Assembly (NCBI GenBank): GCA_947462335.1
Contig: OX381714.1
Location: 58,263,800 to 58,327,799 of the forward strand
DNA: 64,000 bases
Direction: 5' to 3'
From: Harmothoe impar
Lineage: Eukaryota; Annelida; Polychaeta; Phyllodocida; Polynoidae
The notes beneath the pieces are model-generated. The model was not told the DNA's origin, made no database searches, and worked only from the letters and a program-made list of their open reading frames with translations. Of this stretch, positions 1-9,519 are shown one piece after another. A program made the position numbers and the translations under genes. Position 1 is the first letter of the stretch, and every line of letters begins with the position of its first letter.

Positions 1-440
1 TAAAGAAGCAAGGGTTCTTTAACCTCCGACACCACATAGACATGGTGTGAGAGGAACACTTGCTGGTAAAATATACATTCTTGTTATCATTGTACATATA
101 TTTTGCTTTAATTATTCAAGTAGTTGCACTGAACCATGCAGCTGCCTAATAATGAGGTTCTGAGTGACCTATACTAAAGGGTCGTGCCAACTATCGGACA
201 AGGCTATCGTTATACACTGCACGAGCTGTATGGTAATGTAATTATTGTTACTAATGCTACTGATGATGGCGGAACAAGTAGAGACTCCATGATGTATAAT
301 TCATGTCATCCTCGTGCCAACGTCTTATGCTGATCTCCATGACCTACTAGATATATAGATGTACAAATATAGCAGCATAAAACCTACTTCAGAAGCTTTC
401 TCAAACTAAAATACACATCTCCCATTCATCACCCTTCAAT
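1..440. other. Non-coding sequence, nothing recognised
   Basis: AT-rich sequence with no open frame of note, no tandem repeat and no inverted repeat that I can see. It precedes a short fold-back element. Confidence 0.5.
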
Positions 441-470
441 TTGTTTATTCCTTACAAGTCGACTTTGCTG

Positions 471-597
471 CGTACAATCCCAGCAAAATAGGGCGAGCTT
501 GTGCAAGCATTGGGGATACCCAAGGTAACATTATTTGATTGGCTTGGGTATGCCCAAGGCCGAGGAAACTTCGCATTAATTTGCTGGGATGGTATTG
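471..597. repeat. Short fold-back (hairpin) element
   Basis: The left arm (CAATCCCAGCAAAAT ... GATACCCAAGG) and the right arm (CTTGGGTATGCCC ... ATTTGCTGGGATGGTATTG) are imperfect reverse complements of about 55 bases each around a short AT-rich loop. This is the shape of a small MITE or degenerate hairpin repeat. No target duplication was identified, so the exact ends are approximate. A 63-codon frame on the minus strand over this hairpin has no recognisable features. Confidence 0.5.
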
Positions 598-733
598 CAA
601 TGAGGTGTTATATGGACACAGATATACACAGCTCACCGGTATATATCCGTGCTGTATGTGTCTGATATAGCTCCTCCACGTGTGTGTTATAACAATGCCA
701 GCCTCCAGGGGACGTCAGAGGTTTGGCGCGCCG

Positions 734-776
734 CCTGCCCCCCCCCCCCCCCCCCCCCCACACAGACACACACTCG
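734..776. repeat. Oligo(C) run followed by (CA)n
   Basis: A run of about 22 C is followed directly by a short CACA tract. This is one of roughly 25 mononucleotide G or C runs of ten or more in the window. Confidence 0.9.
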
Positions 777-927
777 TGGAGGTAACTCCCTGATATAGCT
801 ACATGTAGACCAGGAGCCAACACGGCACCTGAATACCACCTCATGCCGCGTCTAAGGTGCCTAATGGTGGGGTTTAGGTGCAGGAGGAGCGGCAGATCCA
901 CACCAGTAAGCAGTACCCGGCGCCATG

Positions 928-1034
928 ATAGCGGCTCTGAGACCAACATGGAACCCTTTAAGGTCCGCATACTGCTATAAATTATAGCAGTATGCGGACC
1001 TTAAAGGGTTCCATGTTGGTCTCAGAGCCGCTAT
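928..1034. repeat. Perfect 107-bp palindrome (53-bp arms, 1-nt centre)
   Basis: Bases 928-980 and 982-1034 are exact reverse complements, checked base by base, with a single A at 981 as the centre. The inner part of each arm carries GCAGTATGCGGACCTTAAAGGG, split here as GCAGTATGCGGAC and CTTAAAGGG. That is the terminus of the TTAA-flanked MITE family seen elsewhere in the window, so the structure looks like a head-to-head fusion of MITE ends plus about 20 bp of flank. An assembly or cloning chimera is the main alternative. Confidence 0.9.
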
Positions 1035-1280
1035 AGTATAATGCATTATCATGCTTTTACCATGACATGCGTGAATGCAGCTCTGTCGGGTAACTCACCA
1101 GTGTAGCATGATGATCCGCATCTATACACCATGCCGACTCTTTGGGGTTTAAAGTACTCCTGAAAGATCGGTGTGATGCTAGAATGTAGCCCAGGTGAGT
1201 TACTCACCAGGCTTGCCTTGAAGTATCATGACGATAAAGGGAATATATCATTCAAGTAGTATGCGGCCCTTAAAGCACTA
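1035..1280. mobile_element. TTAA-type palindromic MITE, copy a
   Basis: This copy shows the family core of inverted ATGCAT-rich segments (GTGAGTTACTCACC, CATGACGATAAAGGG) and ends with GTATGCGGCCCTTAAAG. Its left end is replaced by the perfect palindrome at 928-1034. It is interrupted and diverged, so the boundaries are approximate. Confidence 0.6.
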
Positions 1281-1599
1281 ATATGGACCACCACCAAGAT
1301 CCACTCAAGAAGGAGACTACAGAAAAGACAAGCAGAAGAAACAAACAGAGAGGAAGATCAACAGGAGCTCCATTCATGTTTAATGTAGTGTGTGGAATCT
1401 GCAGCAGAGGAGTGGGCTGCCATTACCTCCCAATGACTCGACTCTAAGCCCACATGATGTATTCCGAGCCCCCAGCACGGAGCGCACTGACCTCTGTGTT
1501 CTCTGTCCTGTATTCAGTATAAACATCAACAAACACCACTATAAAACATGTATCTACAAATCCTGCCAAAACTAGCATGCCCTGTTCTCCTTCCTTATG
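1281..1599. other. Non-coding sequence, nothing recognised
   Basis: Mixed-composition sequence with a 61-codon plus-strand frame (1390-1575) that shows no recognisable protein features. No repeat structure was seen before the minisatellite starts. Confidence 0.4.
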
Positions 1600-1632
1600 G
1601 TGTGTGTATGTAAGTTAGCAGTGTTCCCATGT

Positions 1633-1667
<35 letters not shown>

Positions 1668-4600
1668 AAGTTAGCAGTGTTCCCATGTAGGGTGTGTGTG
1701 TGTGTGTAAGTTAGCAGTACTCCCATGTAGGATGTGTGTGTATGTAAGTTAGCAGTGTTCCCATGTAGGGTGTGTGTGTGTGTAAGTTAGCAGTACTCCC
1801 ATGTAGGGTGTGTGTGTATGTAAGTTAGCAGTACTCCCATGTAGGGTGTGTGTGTGTAAGTTAGCAGTGTTCCCATGTAGGGTGTGTGTGTGTGTAAGTT
1901 AGCAGTACTCCCATGTTGGGTGTGTGTGTGTGTATGTAAGTTAGCAGTGTTCCTATGTAGGGTGTGTGTGTGTAAGTTAGCAGTACTCCCATGTAGGGTG
2001 TGTGTGTATGTAAGTTAGCAGTACTCCCATGTAGGGTGTGTGTGTGTGTAAGTTAGCAGTACTCCCATGTAGGGGGTGTGTGTATGTAAGTTAGCAGTAC
2101 TCCCATGTAGGGTGTGTGTGTGTGTGTAAGTTAGCAGTGTTCCCATGTAGGGTGTGTGTGTGTGTATGTAAGTTAGCAGTACTCCCATGTAGGGTGTGTG
2201 TGTGTGTATGTAAGTTAGCAGTACTCCCATGTAGGGTGTGTGTGTATGTATGTAAGTTAGCAGTGCTCCCATGTAGGGTTTGTGTGTGTGTATGAAAGTT
2301 AGCTGTGTTCCCATGTAGGGTGTGTGTGTGTGTAAGTTAGCAGTGTTCCCATGTAGTGTGTGTGTGTATGTAAGTTAGCTGTGTTCCCATGTAGGGTGTG
2401 TGTGTGTGTAAGTTAGCAGTGTTCCCATGTAGGGTGTGTGTGTATGTAAGTTAGCAGTGTTCCCATGTAGGGTGTGTGTGTATGTAAGTTAGCAGTACTC
2501 CCATGTAGGGTGTGTGTGTGTGTGTAAGTTAGCAGTACTCCCATGTAGGGTGTGTGTGTATGTAAGTTAGCAGTACTCCCATGTAGGGTGTGTGTGTGTG
2601 TAAGTTAGCAGTGTTCCCATGTAGGGTGTGTGTGTGTGTATGTAAGTTAGCAGTGTTCCCATGTAGGGTGTGTGTGTGTGTATGTAAGTTAGCAGTGTTC
2701 CTATGTAGGGTGTGTGTGTGTGTAAGTTAGCAGTGTTCCCATGTAGGGTGTGTGTGTGTAAGTTAGCAGTACTCCCATGTAGGGTGTGTGTGTGTGTATG
2801 TAAGTTAGCAGTGTTCCTATGTAGGGTGTGTGTGTGTAAGTTAGCAGTACTCCCATGTAGGGTGTGTGTGTGTGTATGTAAGTTAGCAGTGTTCCCATGT
2901 AGGGTGTGTGTGTGTAACTTAGCAGTACTCCCATGTAGGTTGTGTGTATGTGTGTAAGTTAGCAGTGTTCCTATGTAGGGTGTGTGTGTGTGTGTAAGTT
3001 AGCAGTGTTCCTATGTAGGGTGTGTGTGTGTGTAAGTTAGCAGTGTTCCCATGTAGGGTGTGTGTGTGTGTATGTAAGTTAGCAGTACTCCCATGTAGGG
3101 TGTGTGTGTATGTAAGTTAGCAGTACTCCCATGTAGGGTGTGTGTGTATGTAAGTTAGCAGTGTTCCCATGTAGGGTGTGTGTGTATGTAAGTTAGCTGT
3201 ACTCCCATGTAGGGTGTGTGTGTATGTAAGTTAGCAGTGTTCCCATGTAGGGTGTGTGTGTATGTAAGTTAGCAGTACTCCCATGTAGGGTGTGTGTGTG
3301 TGTAAGTTAGCAGTGTTCCCATGTAGGGTGTGTGTATGTAAGTTAGCAGTGTTCCCATGTAGGGTGTGTGTGTATGTAAGTTAGCAGTACTCCCATGTAG
3401 GGTGTGTGTGTATGTAAGTTAGCAGTACTCCCATGTAGGGTGTGTGTGTGTAAGTTAGCAGTGTTCCCATGTAGGGTGTGTGTGTATGTAAGTTAGCAGT
3501 ACTCCCATGTAGTGTGTGTGTGTGTGTGTAAGTTAGCAGTACTCCCATGTAGGGTGTGTGTATGTAAGTTAGCAGTACACCCATGTAGGGTGTGTGTGTG
3601 TGTAAGTTAGCAGTGTTCCCATGTAGGGTGTGTGTGTGTGTAAGTTAGCAGTACTCCCATGTAGGGTGTGTGTGTGTATAAGTTAGCAGTGTTCCCATGT
3701 AGGGTGTGTGTGTGTGTAAGTTAGCAGTACTCCCATGTAGGGTGTGTGTGTATGTAAGTTAGCAGTGTTCCCATGTAGTGTGTGTGTGTGTATGTAAGTT
3801 AGCAGTACTCCCATGTAGTGTGTGTGTGTGTGTGTAAGTTAGCAGTACTCCCATGTAGTGTGTGTGTGTATGTAAGTTAGCAGTACACCCATGTAGTGTG
3901 TGTGTGTGTGTAAGTTAGCAGTACTCCCATGTAGTGTGTGTGTGTGTATGTAACTTAGCAGTACTCCCATGTAGGGTGTGTGTGTATGTAAGTTAGCAGT
4001 ACTCCCATGTAGTGTGTGTGTGTATGTAAGTTAGCAGTACTCCCATGTAGAGTGTGTGTGTGTGTAAGTTAGCAGTACTCCCATGTAGGGTGTGTGTGTA
4101 TGTAAGTTAGCAGTACTCCCATGTAGAGTGTGTGTGTATGTAAGTTAGCAGTACTCCCATGTAGTGTGTGTGTGTATGTAAGTTAGCAGTACTCCCATGT
4201 AGAGTGTGTGTGTGTGTAAGTTAGCAGTACTCCCATGTAGTGTGTGTGTGTGTATGTAACTTAGCAGTACTCCCATGTAGGGTGTGTGTGTATGTAAGTT
4301 AGCAGTACTCCCATGTAGTGTGTGTGTGTATGTAAGTTAGCAGTACTCCCATGTAGAGTGTGTGTGTGTGTAAGTTAGCAGTGTTCCCATGTAGGGTGTG
4401 TGTGTATGTAAGTTAGCAGTACTCCCATGTAGGGTGTGTGTGTGTAAGTTAGCAGTACTCCCATGTAGTGTGTGTGTGTATGTAAGTTAGCAGTACTCCC
4501 ATGTAGGGTGTGTGTGTGTGTAAGTTAGCAGTGTTCCTATGTAGGGTGTGTGTGTGTAAGTTAGCAGTACTCCCATGTAGTGTGTGTGTGTAAGTTAGCA

Positions 4601-4997
4601 GTACTCCCATGTAGGGTGTGTGTGTGTGTAAGTTAGCAGTGTTCCTATGTAGGGTGTGTGTGTATGTAAGTTAGCAGTACTCCCATGTAGGGTGTGTGTA
4701 TGTAAGTTAGCAGTACTCCCATGTAGTGTGTGTGTGTGTGTAAGTTAGCAGTACTCCCATGTAGGGTGTGTGTGTATGTAAGTTAGCAGTACTCCCATGT
4801 AGGGTGTGTGTGTGTGTAAGTTAGCAGTACTCCCATGTAGTGTGTGTGTGTATGTAAGTTAGCAGTACTCCCATGTAGGGTGTGTGTATGTAAGTTAGCA
4901 GTACACCCATGTAGTGTGTGTGTATGTAAGTTAGCAGTACTCCCATGTAGGGTGTGTGTGTGTGTGTAAGTTAGCAGTGTTCCCATGTAGTGTGTGG
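1600..4997. repeat. TG-rich minisatellite array, about 90 units
   Basis: Tandem units of about 33-45 bp share a fixed core GTAAGTTAGCAGT followed by ACTCCCATGTAG or GTTCCCATGTAG, joined by a variable (TG)n or (TG)nTATG linker. Unit length varies only through the linker. Sub-variants are regional: GGGTG after the core dominates early, while AGTGTG and AGAGTG forms cluster between about 3770 and 4750. A rare TAACTTAG core variant occurs at 2914, 3951 and 4257, and the last two lie in matching multi-unit blocks 306 bp apart. The frames on both strands over this array (Cys-Val or Thr-His repeats) are read-through of the repeat, not genes. Confidence 0.97.
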
Positions 4998-5176
4998 GGA
5001 GCAGGCCCCTAGGTTGCATGTCTCTCCCTCTCTGACATGTCACGGCTCATCCCCTACTGCATTATTGAGCAGCTCACAAACCTACAAAGACGAATCCCTC
5101 CTAGAGGCGGAGGGAGCAGCTCCCCAACACTATACAGACTGAGGGAGCAGCCCCCGGCACCAGGTCTGCCCCAATT
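4998..5176. other. Short spacer with two GAGCAGCTC motifs
   Basis: Pyrimidine- and purine-rich non-coding spacer between the minisatellite and the next element. Exact GAGCAGCTC occurs at 5067-5075 and 5114-5122, with a near match (GAGCAGCCC) at about 5144. Confidence 0.6.
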
Positions 5177-6282
5177 CTATAGCTCCAGTCACCAAGAAAC
5201 GGCCAGTGAATACACCTACTTTGCGTCTCTAGTATGCCCACATGAATTAGGCTGTGAAGGGTTTTCTTTTGTTCCAGGAAATTGATACATGCATATATAC
5301 CATAAATATAAAGTAAAATATCTATAATTGTTGAGCAATTTATGTTTTTCTCATTAATAATTGGTGGGAAAGTGTCCTTTTTGGGCATTTATACCCATAA
5401 ATACCATCAAATCAGGGAGAATTGAACACTCAACAATACTTCTCAAGGGCTAATTGTGGTTACTATTGTTGTCAGTCTTACAGTATAGTAATATTTTGTA
5501 GACATACTGTACTAGAAACCATCAATTGTTGGTTATAGATCCATTATGCTTGATAATGCGGGATAAATCCTCCAAATGTCGGCCATTTTGGATCGAGAAA
5601 TATACTTTAGATCGGGATTTTGAGAAGCCCGGCCCCAAAAAGCATGATTTTGTCATACATTTCACATAGAACAGCTGACTTTTATCACATATAGACCTCT
5701 TATTATTACAATAGACACATATTTTCTTAGAGGGACCCCAATCTGTACCGTTTTCATCATTACTATCAGCATTTAATATTTTGTGTAAGTAAATTTCCAT
5801 GTTTTGGTACGTTTGACCATGCTGTACAAGTAATGGGGTGAAACATCCATTTTGAGCCAAATGGCAAAAAAATGCAAAAATTCAACATTTTGCTACCAAC
5901 TTTGAATGAGTCTTTTTCAGTGACCAGACTAGATACAATGCCCTAAATGGTCTCATTTGAAAGATAATTTAGTTTCTGAACTACCCCTCTTGAAACATTT
6001 AGCTAAAAGGTATCACTCTGGTTGTCATGGCAACTTTGCCTTGTAAAAGAGTGAAAAATTTGAAATTTCAACATTCTAGAATCCTTATGCCATGGAAACA
6101 GAATCCACCATTTTTCAAAACTTTTTTCTCTAATGAAAAATTCATATTCCATGTTGCTTAGCTTTAAATTGGTATAAAAACGTTTTTTGTGTGCCATTTG
6201 GTCATTAAACAAATGCCATTTAACTAAAAGATATAAATGAACTTTAAAACTTTTTACCTATACTTCATGACTGGAGCTATAG
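5177..6282. mobile_element. Probable non-autonomous DNA transposon with 15-bp terminal inverted repeats
   Basis: CTATAGCTCCAGTCA at 5177-5191 is repeated as its exact reverse complement at 6268-6282, about 1.1 kb apart. The outer TATA allows a TA target duplication, as in Tc1/mariner-type elements. The inside is AT-rich with no transposase-like frame; the 112-codon minus-strand frame at 5522-5860 has no recognisable motif. Inversion of a shared 15-mer by chance over this distance is very unlikely, but the element class is inferred. Confidence 0.55.
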
Positions 6283-6625
6283 GACACCTGCCTCACTCCC
6301 TCCCCACCCCTGTCCCATACATTCACATCTCTAATGGAGTACTGCAAGACTTGCTGAAGACCGCCAATAGGAGGTTCTGATTTTCGCCAACACAGCAAAG
6401 AACCTTTATAAACCTGATACAACTTTATTTAACAGGCCTTAGAAAACCTCGAGGGTCGCTTTTCTCCGAATGAAAAGATAGTTTGAGAATACTAAGTATG
6501 ACTGTTCCCTGTAGTCTCTTACACATGTCTATAGATTCACCTTTCTAGGATATCCCTCAGTCAACAGGTAGAAACTACTACAGTACACCCTAGAGCCCTG
6601 CTAAGGAATTGTATCGAGTTTAAGT

Positions 6626-6761
6626 CCTAAGGGAGTGGCCATTTTTTAGCAACGGGTGGGGGGGGGGGAGGTTGGTGGATTGGGGGGGGGGACCAAAAAA
6701 ATTACTCCTTTTTAGCAAAAAAGTCTGCGTTACTATAGCTCAAAATGACCACTCCCTAAGG
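6626..6761. mobile_element. Small MITE with G-rich core
   Basis: CCTAAGGGAGTGGCCATTTTTTAGC on the left (positions 6626-6650) pairs with CTCAAAATGACCACTCCCTAAGG on the right, giving imperfect inverted arms of about 23 bp. The loop holds two runs of nine to ten G. Total length is about 136 bp. Confidence 0.6.
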
Positions 6762-7119
6762 TTCAAAGAAGGGAAATTTCATTTTATTACACCGATTAAA
6801 ACTCAAACTCAAATTCATGATAACAGTCTGTAAGTCTTTGTATGCCCAGGAATACTTATTTGGGGTTTACCGGGTATCATTTTATCTAGACGGCATGGCA
6901 TAAATTTGAGAAGTGTCTATGAATAGACCAACATGCATGATTACAAAGATACAGGGACATAGATCGGGAAAGGGCAACCATGATTGACATGGCTGATAAC
7001 AGATTGATATTCATTGCAGATACTGATTCCCTATTTGAACTGAACTGCACTGTAAAAAGTTGGTTGCCTTTAACATTTGTGTAGGTGTGCAGTAGATTCT
7101 ACAGTAGATGTAGTTTCTT

Positions 7120-7226
7120 GTATGTAAACAGTAGAATCTACTGTAAATCTACAGTGGATTCTACTGTAAATCCATTCTACAGTAGAGTCTACTGTAGATC
7201 TACAGTAGACTCTACTGTTCACATAC
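7120..7226. repeat. Near-perfect inverted repeat built from CTACAGTAGA modules
   Basis: Two arms of about 52 bp run from GTATGTAAACAGTAGA at the left to its counterpart TCTACTGTTCACATAC at the right. Each arm itself consists of alternating TCTACTGTA and TACAGTAGA modules that are also self-complementary, so several alternative hairpins are possible. A further AGTAGATTCTACAGTAGATG lies just outside on the left. This could be a MITE or a local palindrome expansion. Confidence 0.75.
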
Positions 7227-7397
7227 ACTAACTATTTGCAGTACGAGCACTCTATATTCCAATATCTATGTATAGATGTATAATCAGATGATTACAATCC
7301 CATCAGCTAATAATGCTATCCATTCTGAATTAATGACATCAATCAAGATATTCGATCGGCCCTATCTTTGTACATAGTTTATGAATGGCACTGAGTA

Positions 7398-7508
7398 TTA
7401 ACTCTTTAGGGACGGCATGATGCATCACTGCTATGTATATTTGTTGTTATAATGGACTACCATAATGTCAGCAAGTATATTGCCAGCTCTGTATGAATGC
7501 ATCATGAC
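7398..7508. mobile_element. TTAA-type palindromic MITE, copy b (truncated)
   Basis: It begins TTAACTCTTTAGGGACGGCATGATGCAT, shown here as TTAACTCTTTAGGG plus ACGGCATGATGCAT, matching the family's left end. It ends in the internal segment ATGAATGCATCATGACTT, directly before the next MITE, and has no right terminus. Confidence 0.55.
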
Positions 7509-7518
7509 TTGCGAAGTA

Positions 7519-7684
7519 GTGTGAAAGTACTTTATTTCGCTGGGTATATATTTTCGCGATTTTCGCAGAAATGGAAAATCCTCAAAATTTTTGTATGCTT
7601 AAGTATGGAATAAATACCCGCGAATTTGCCGATTTCTACTCATCTGCGAAAATTTAGACCCGTGAAAATAAGTACTTTCACAGT
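7519..7684. mobile_element. Palindromic MITE with GTGAAAGTACTT ends, TA-flanked
   Basis: GTGTGAAAGTACTT at the left and AAGTACTTTCACAG at the right are inverted repeats, and both ends abut TA. Inner segments TTTTCGCGATTTTCGCAGAAA and TCTGCGAAAATTTAGACCCG, each continuing the fold, make the element almost fully self-complementary. A relative lies at 12226-12413. Tc1/mariner-type insertion is inferred from the TA. Confidence 0.75.
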
Positions 7685-7689
7685 ATAGC

Positions 7690-8823
7690 AAACCCATAGG
7701 CTCTGCATCTGTTTATGCCAACAGAAGGACATTTTGCAGTAAAGAACCATGCTACTATAACATTGGGAGGTTAATTACATGAACAGCTGCATGCATATGA
7801 TTGTGATCCAACAAGACAATGTGATAACATATCATTGAGTCATATGATTGTACAATCCAGTGGATAAATCATCTCATTAAGCATACAGCTGTGGCATGTC
7901 TTATCAGAAAAACCTCCCAGATTGTTTTATCTGATCAGTGATGGTTAGTTTATGAATCATTTTGTATTCAACTCCAAATTTGCAGACAATGCATTAGTCA
8001 TCCATACAAACCAATGATTCAAGTACCTCCACCAACCCGGAATTTAGAAACAAGTGGAAAATGCAATGTTTCCTTTTGCACACTTCACGAGAATAACCAA
8101 AACGCTAAGTGAAGAAAACACCATTTATCCATGACACAAATTGGCACTAAATACGTTTAAAACAGCGGCGCCCAAAGAGTGCTCGGTGAGTGGCCTGACT
8201 CTTACAATGAGGCCTCCTTGGGAGTTTCTTTCACCAACTCTTATTTGAACAGAACTATTTCTGAACACAGCGGCCGGTGGCAATTGTGCCCGAGCTTGCA
8301 GCCAATCACGGCGCCCTAATTAATTAGTGAGAAAATCAATCAGAGTCGGTGAGAAGATCATCACGCAAGCACCGCCTTAATCTGATAAATAGGAGCAGGC
8401 CGAGCACCCCCTTGGTCTGCACTCCACTCACTTCCGCCCCAGTATACCCAGCCATTACCATGCCATTACCCCCTTCTCTCCCCTACCCCACGCCCCTGCC
8501 TCACCTGCCGGGGGGAAGTCCCCAATTCTGGTGCTGCCAGAAGGCGGTGTTGTAAGCCGTTATAGATGCATGGACGCTCCACCAGCAAGCATTGCCCCTC
8601 TGTGTGAGGTCTTATATTGTCTGTATGATGCTGATTGGTTTTAAAGCTTTATGAGGCAATATTATATTGTGTCTGCATAATATGTATTCTCTTTTCTGTT
8701 TTAATCAAAGGTCATGAATAGTTGTCTTCTCATGTGTGCATCCTGAGGATAGTTCATAGTCAAAGCTTTCCTCAGTGCAGATTGGTTATTTTACCTATAC
8801 ATAATACCCGGTGGCTACATATA
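7690..8823. other. Single-copy non-coding sequence
   Basis: No repeats or convincing frames were seen. The part from about 8160 to 8350 is less AT-rich and contains a TAATTAATTAG homeodomain-type core near 8320. That could mark a regulatory element, but nothing else supports it. Confidence 0.4.
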
Positions 8824-8936
8824 CACTGAAAACCTCAAAAGACCACCTTAGGTCATCACCCTCAGGTGGTGAACTGGGCATGATCACCCTGAGTCATCAG
8901 TACTGAGCACCTTCCTACAGACCTAGGTTTTCAGTG
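8824..8936. mobile_element. 113-bp MITE with 12-bp perfect terminal inverted repeats
   Basis: CACTGAAAACCT at 8824-8835 and AGGTTTTCAGTG at 8925-8936 are exact reverse complements. Inside, GGTCATCACCCTCAGGTGG and its partial complement can fold further. The target duplication is unclear. Confidence 0.65.
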
Positions 8937-9321
8937 CAGTAGATGTGCTATTCCAGTTGCTGTACGATGGTTATTTCCATTTCCAGGTATTGGTAATGAT
9001 GATGGGCCATTGATAGAAATTCCCAGACACATCACCAAGCAGTGTTTATATCAGCCATTCAGCATTTTTCCAGCTGCAGAACTAACTATAAGCGACCCGA
9101 TATCTCTGGCGGCAGTTTCTCATAATATGTCAGGGAAATTAATATCTCAAAATGAAAACAAAGGGCCCTGCTGACATGATGTGTGCAGGTCGTATCTGGC
9201 TGGTGGTTTACTGTCGTCATACGGTGACATGTGCAGCTGATTGCATGCTCTGACTCACAGCACAATGGCCGTCTGTCTCAGCTCTGGTGTGTGGGCAGTG
9301 TGTGGCTGAGGCCAAAGGACA

Positions 9322-9519
9322 TAACCCTCTAAGGATGGCAGAGTGCTTTAATGCCCTGTGTCTGGGGGTATTCATGCTGCATTCGTGCATCATGCCGATC
9401 CACGGGGCTAACGTGATGCATCGTTGCACTGTGCAGGCGACTTACTCACCAACACTGCATTGGAGCATCACGACGACAAAAGTTGTTGTAAGGCAATATA
9501 GCCGCCCTCTAAGGGTTAA
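9322..9519. mobile_element. TTAA-type palindromic MITE, copy c
   Basis: Starts TAACCCTCTAAGGATGGCAG and ends GCCGCCCTCTAAGGGTTAA, with inverted core segments such as TTCGTGCATCATGCCGATC and a GACTTACTCACCAAC half. Ends and core match the other family members in order and orientation. Confidence 0.75.

Noticed and set aside
1600..4997. Regularly spaced repeats that could suggest a CRISPR-like array, and Thr-His or Cys-Val peptide frames
   Set aside because: The spacers are only (TG)n variation, not unique sequences, and the frames simply read the repeat. It is a eukaryotic minisatellite.
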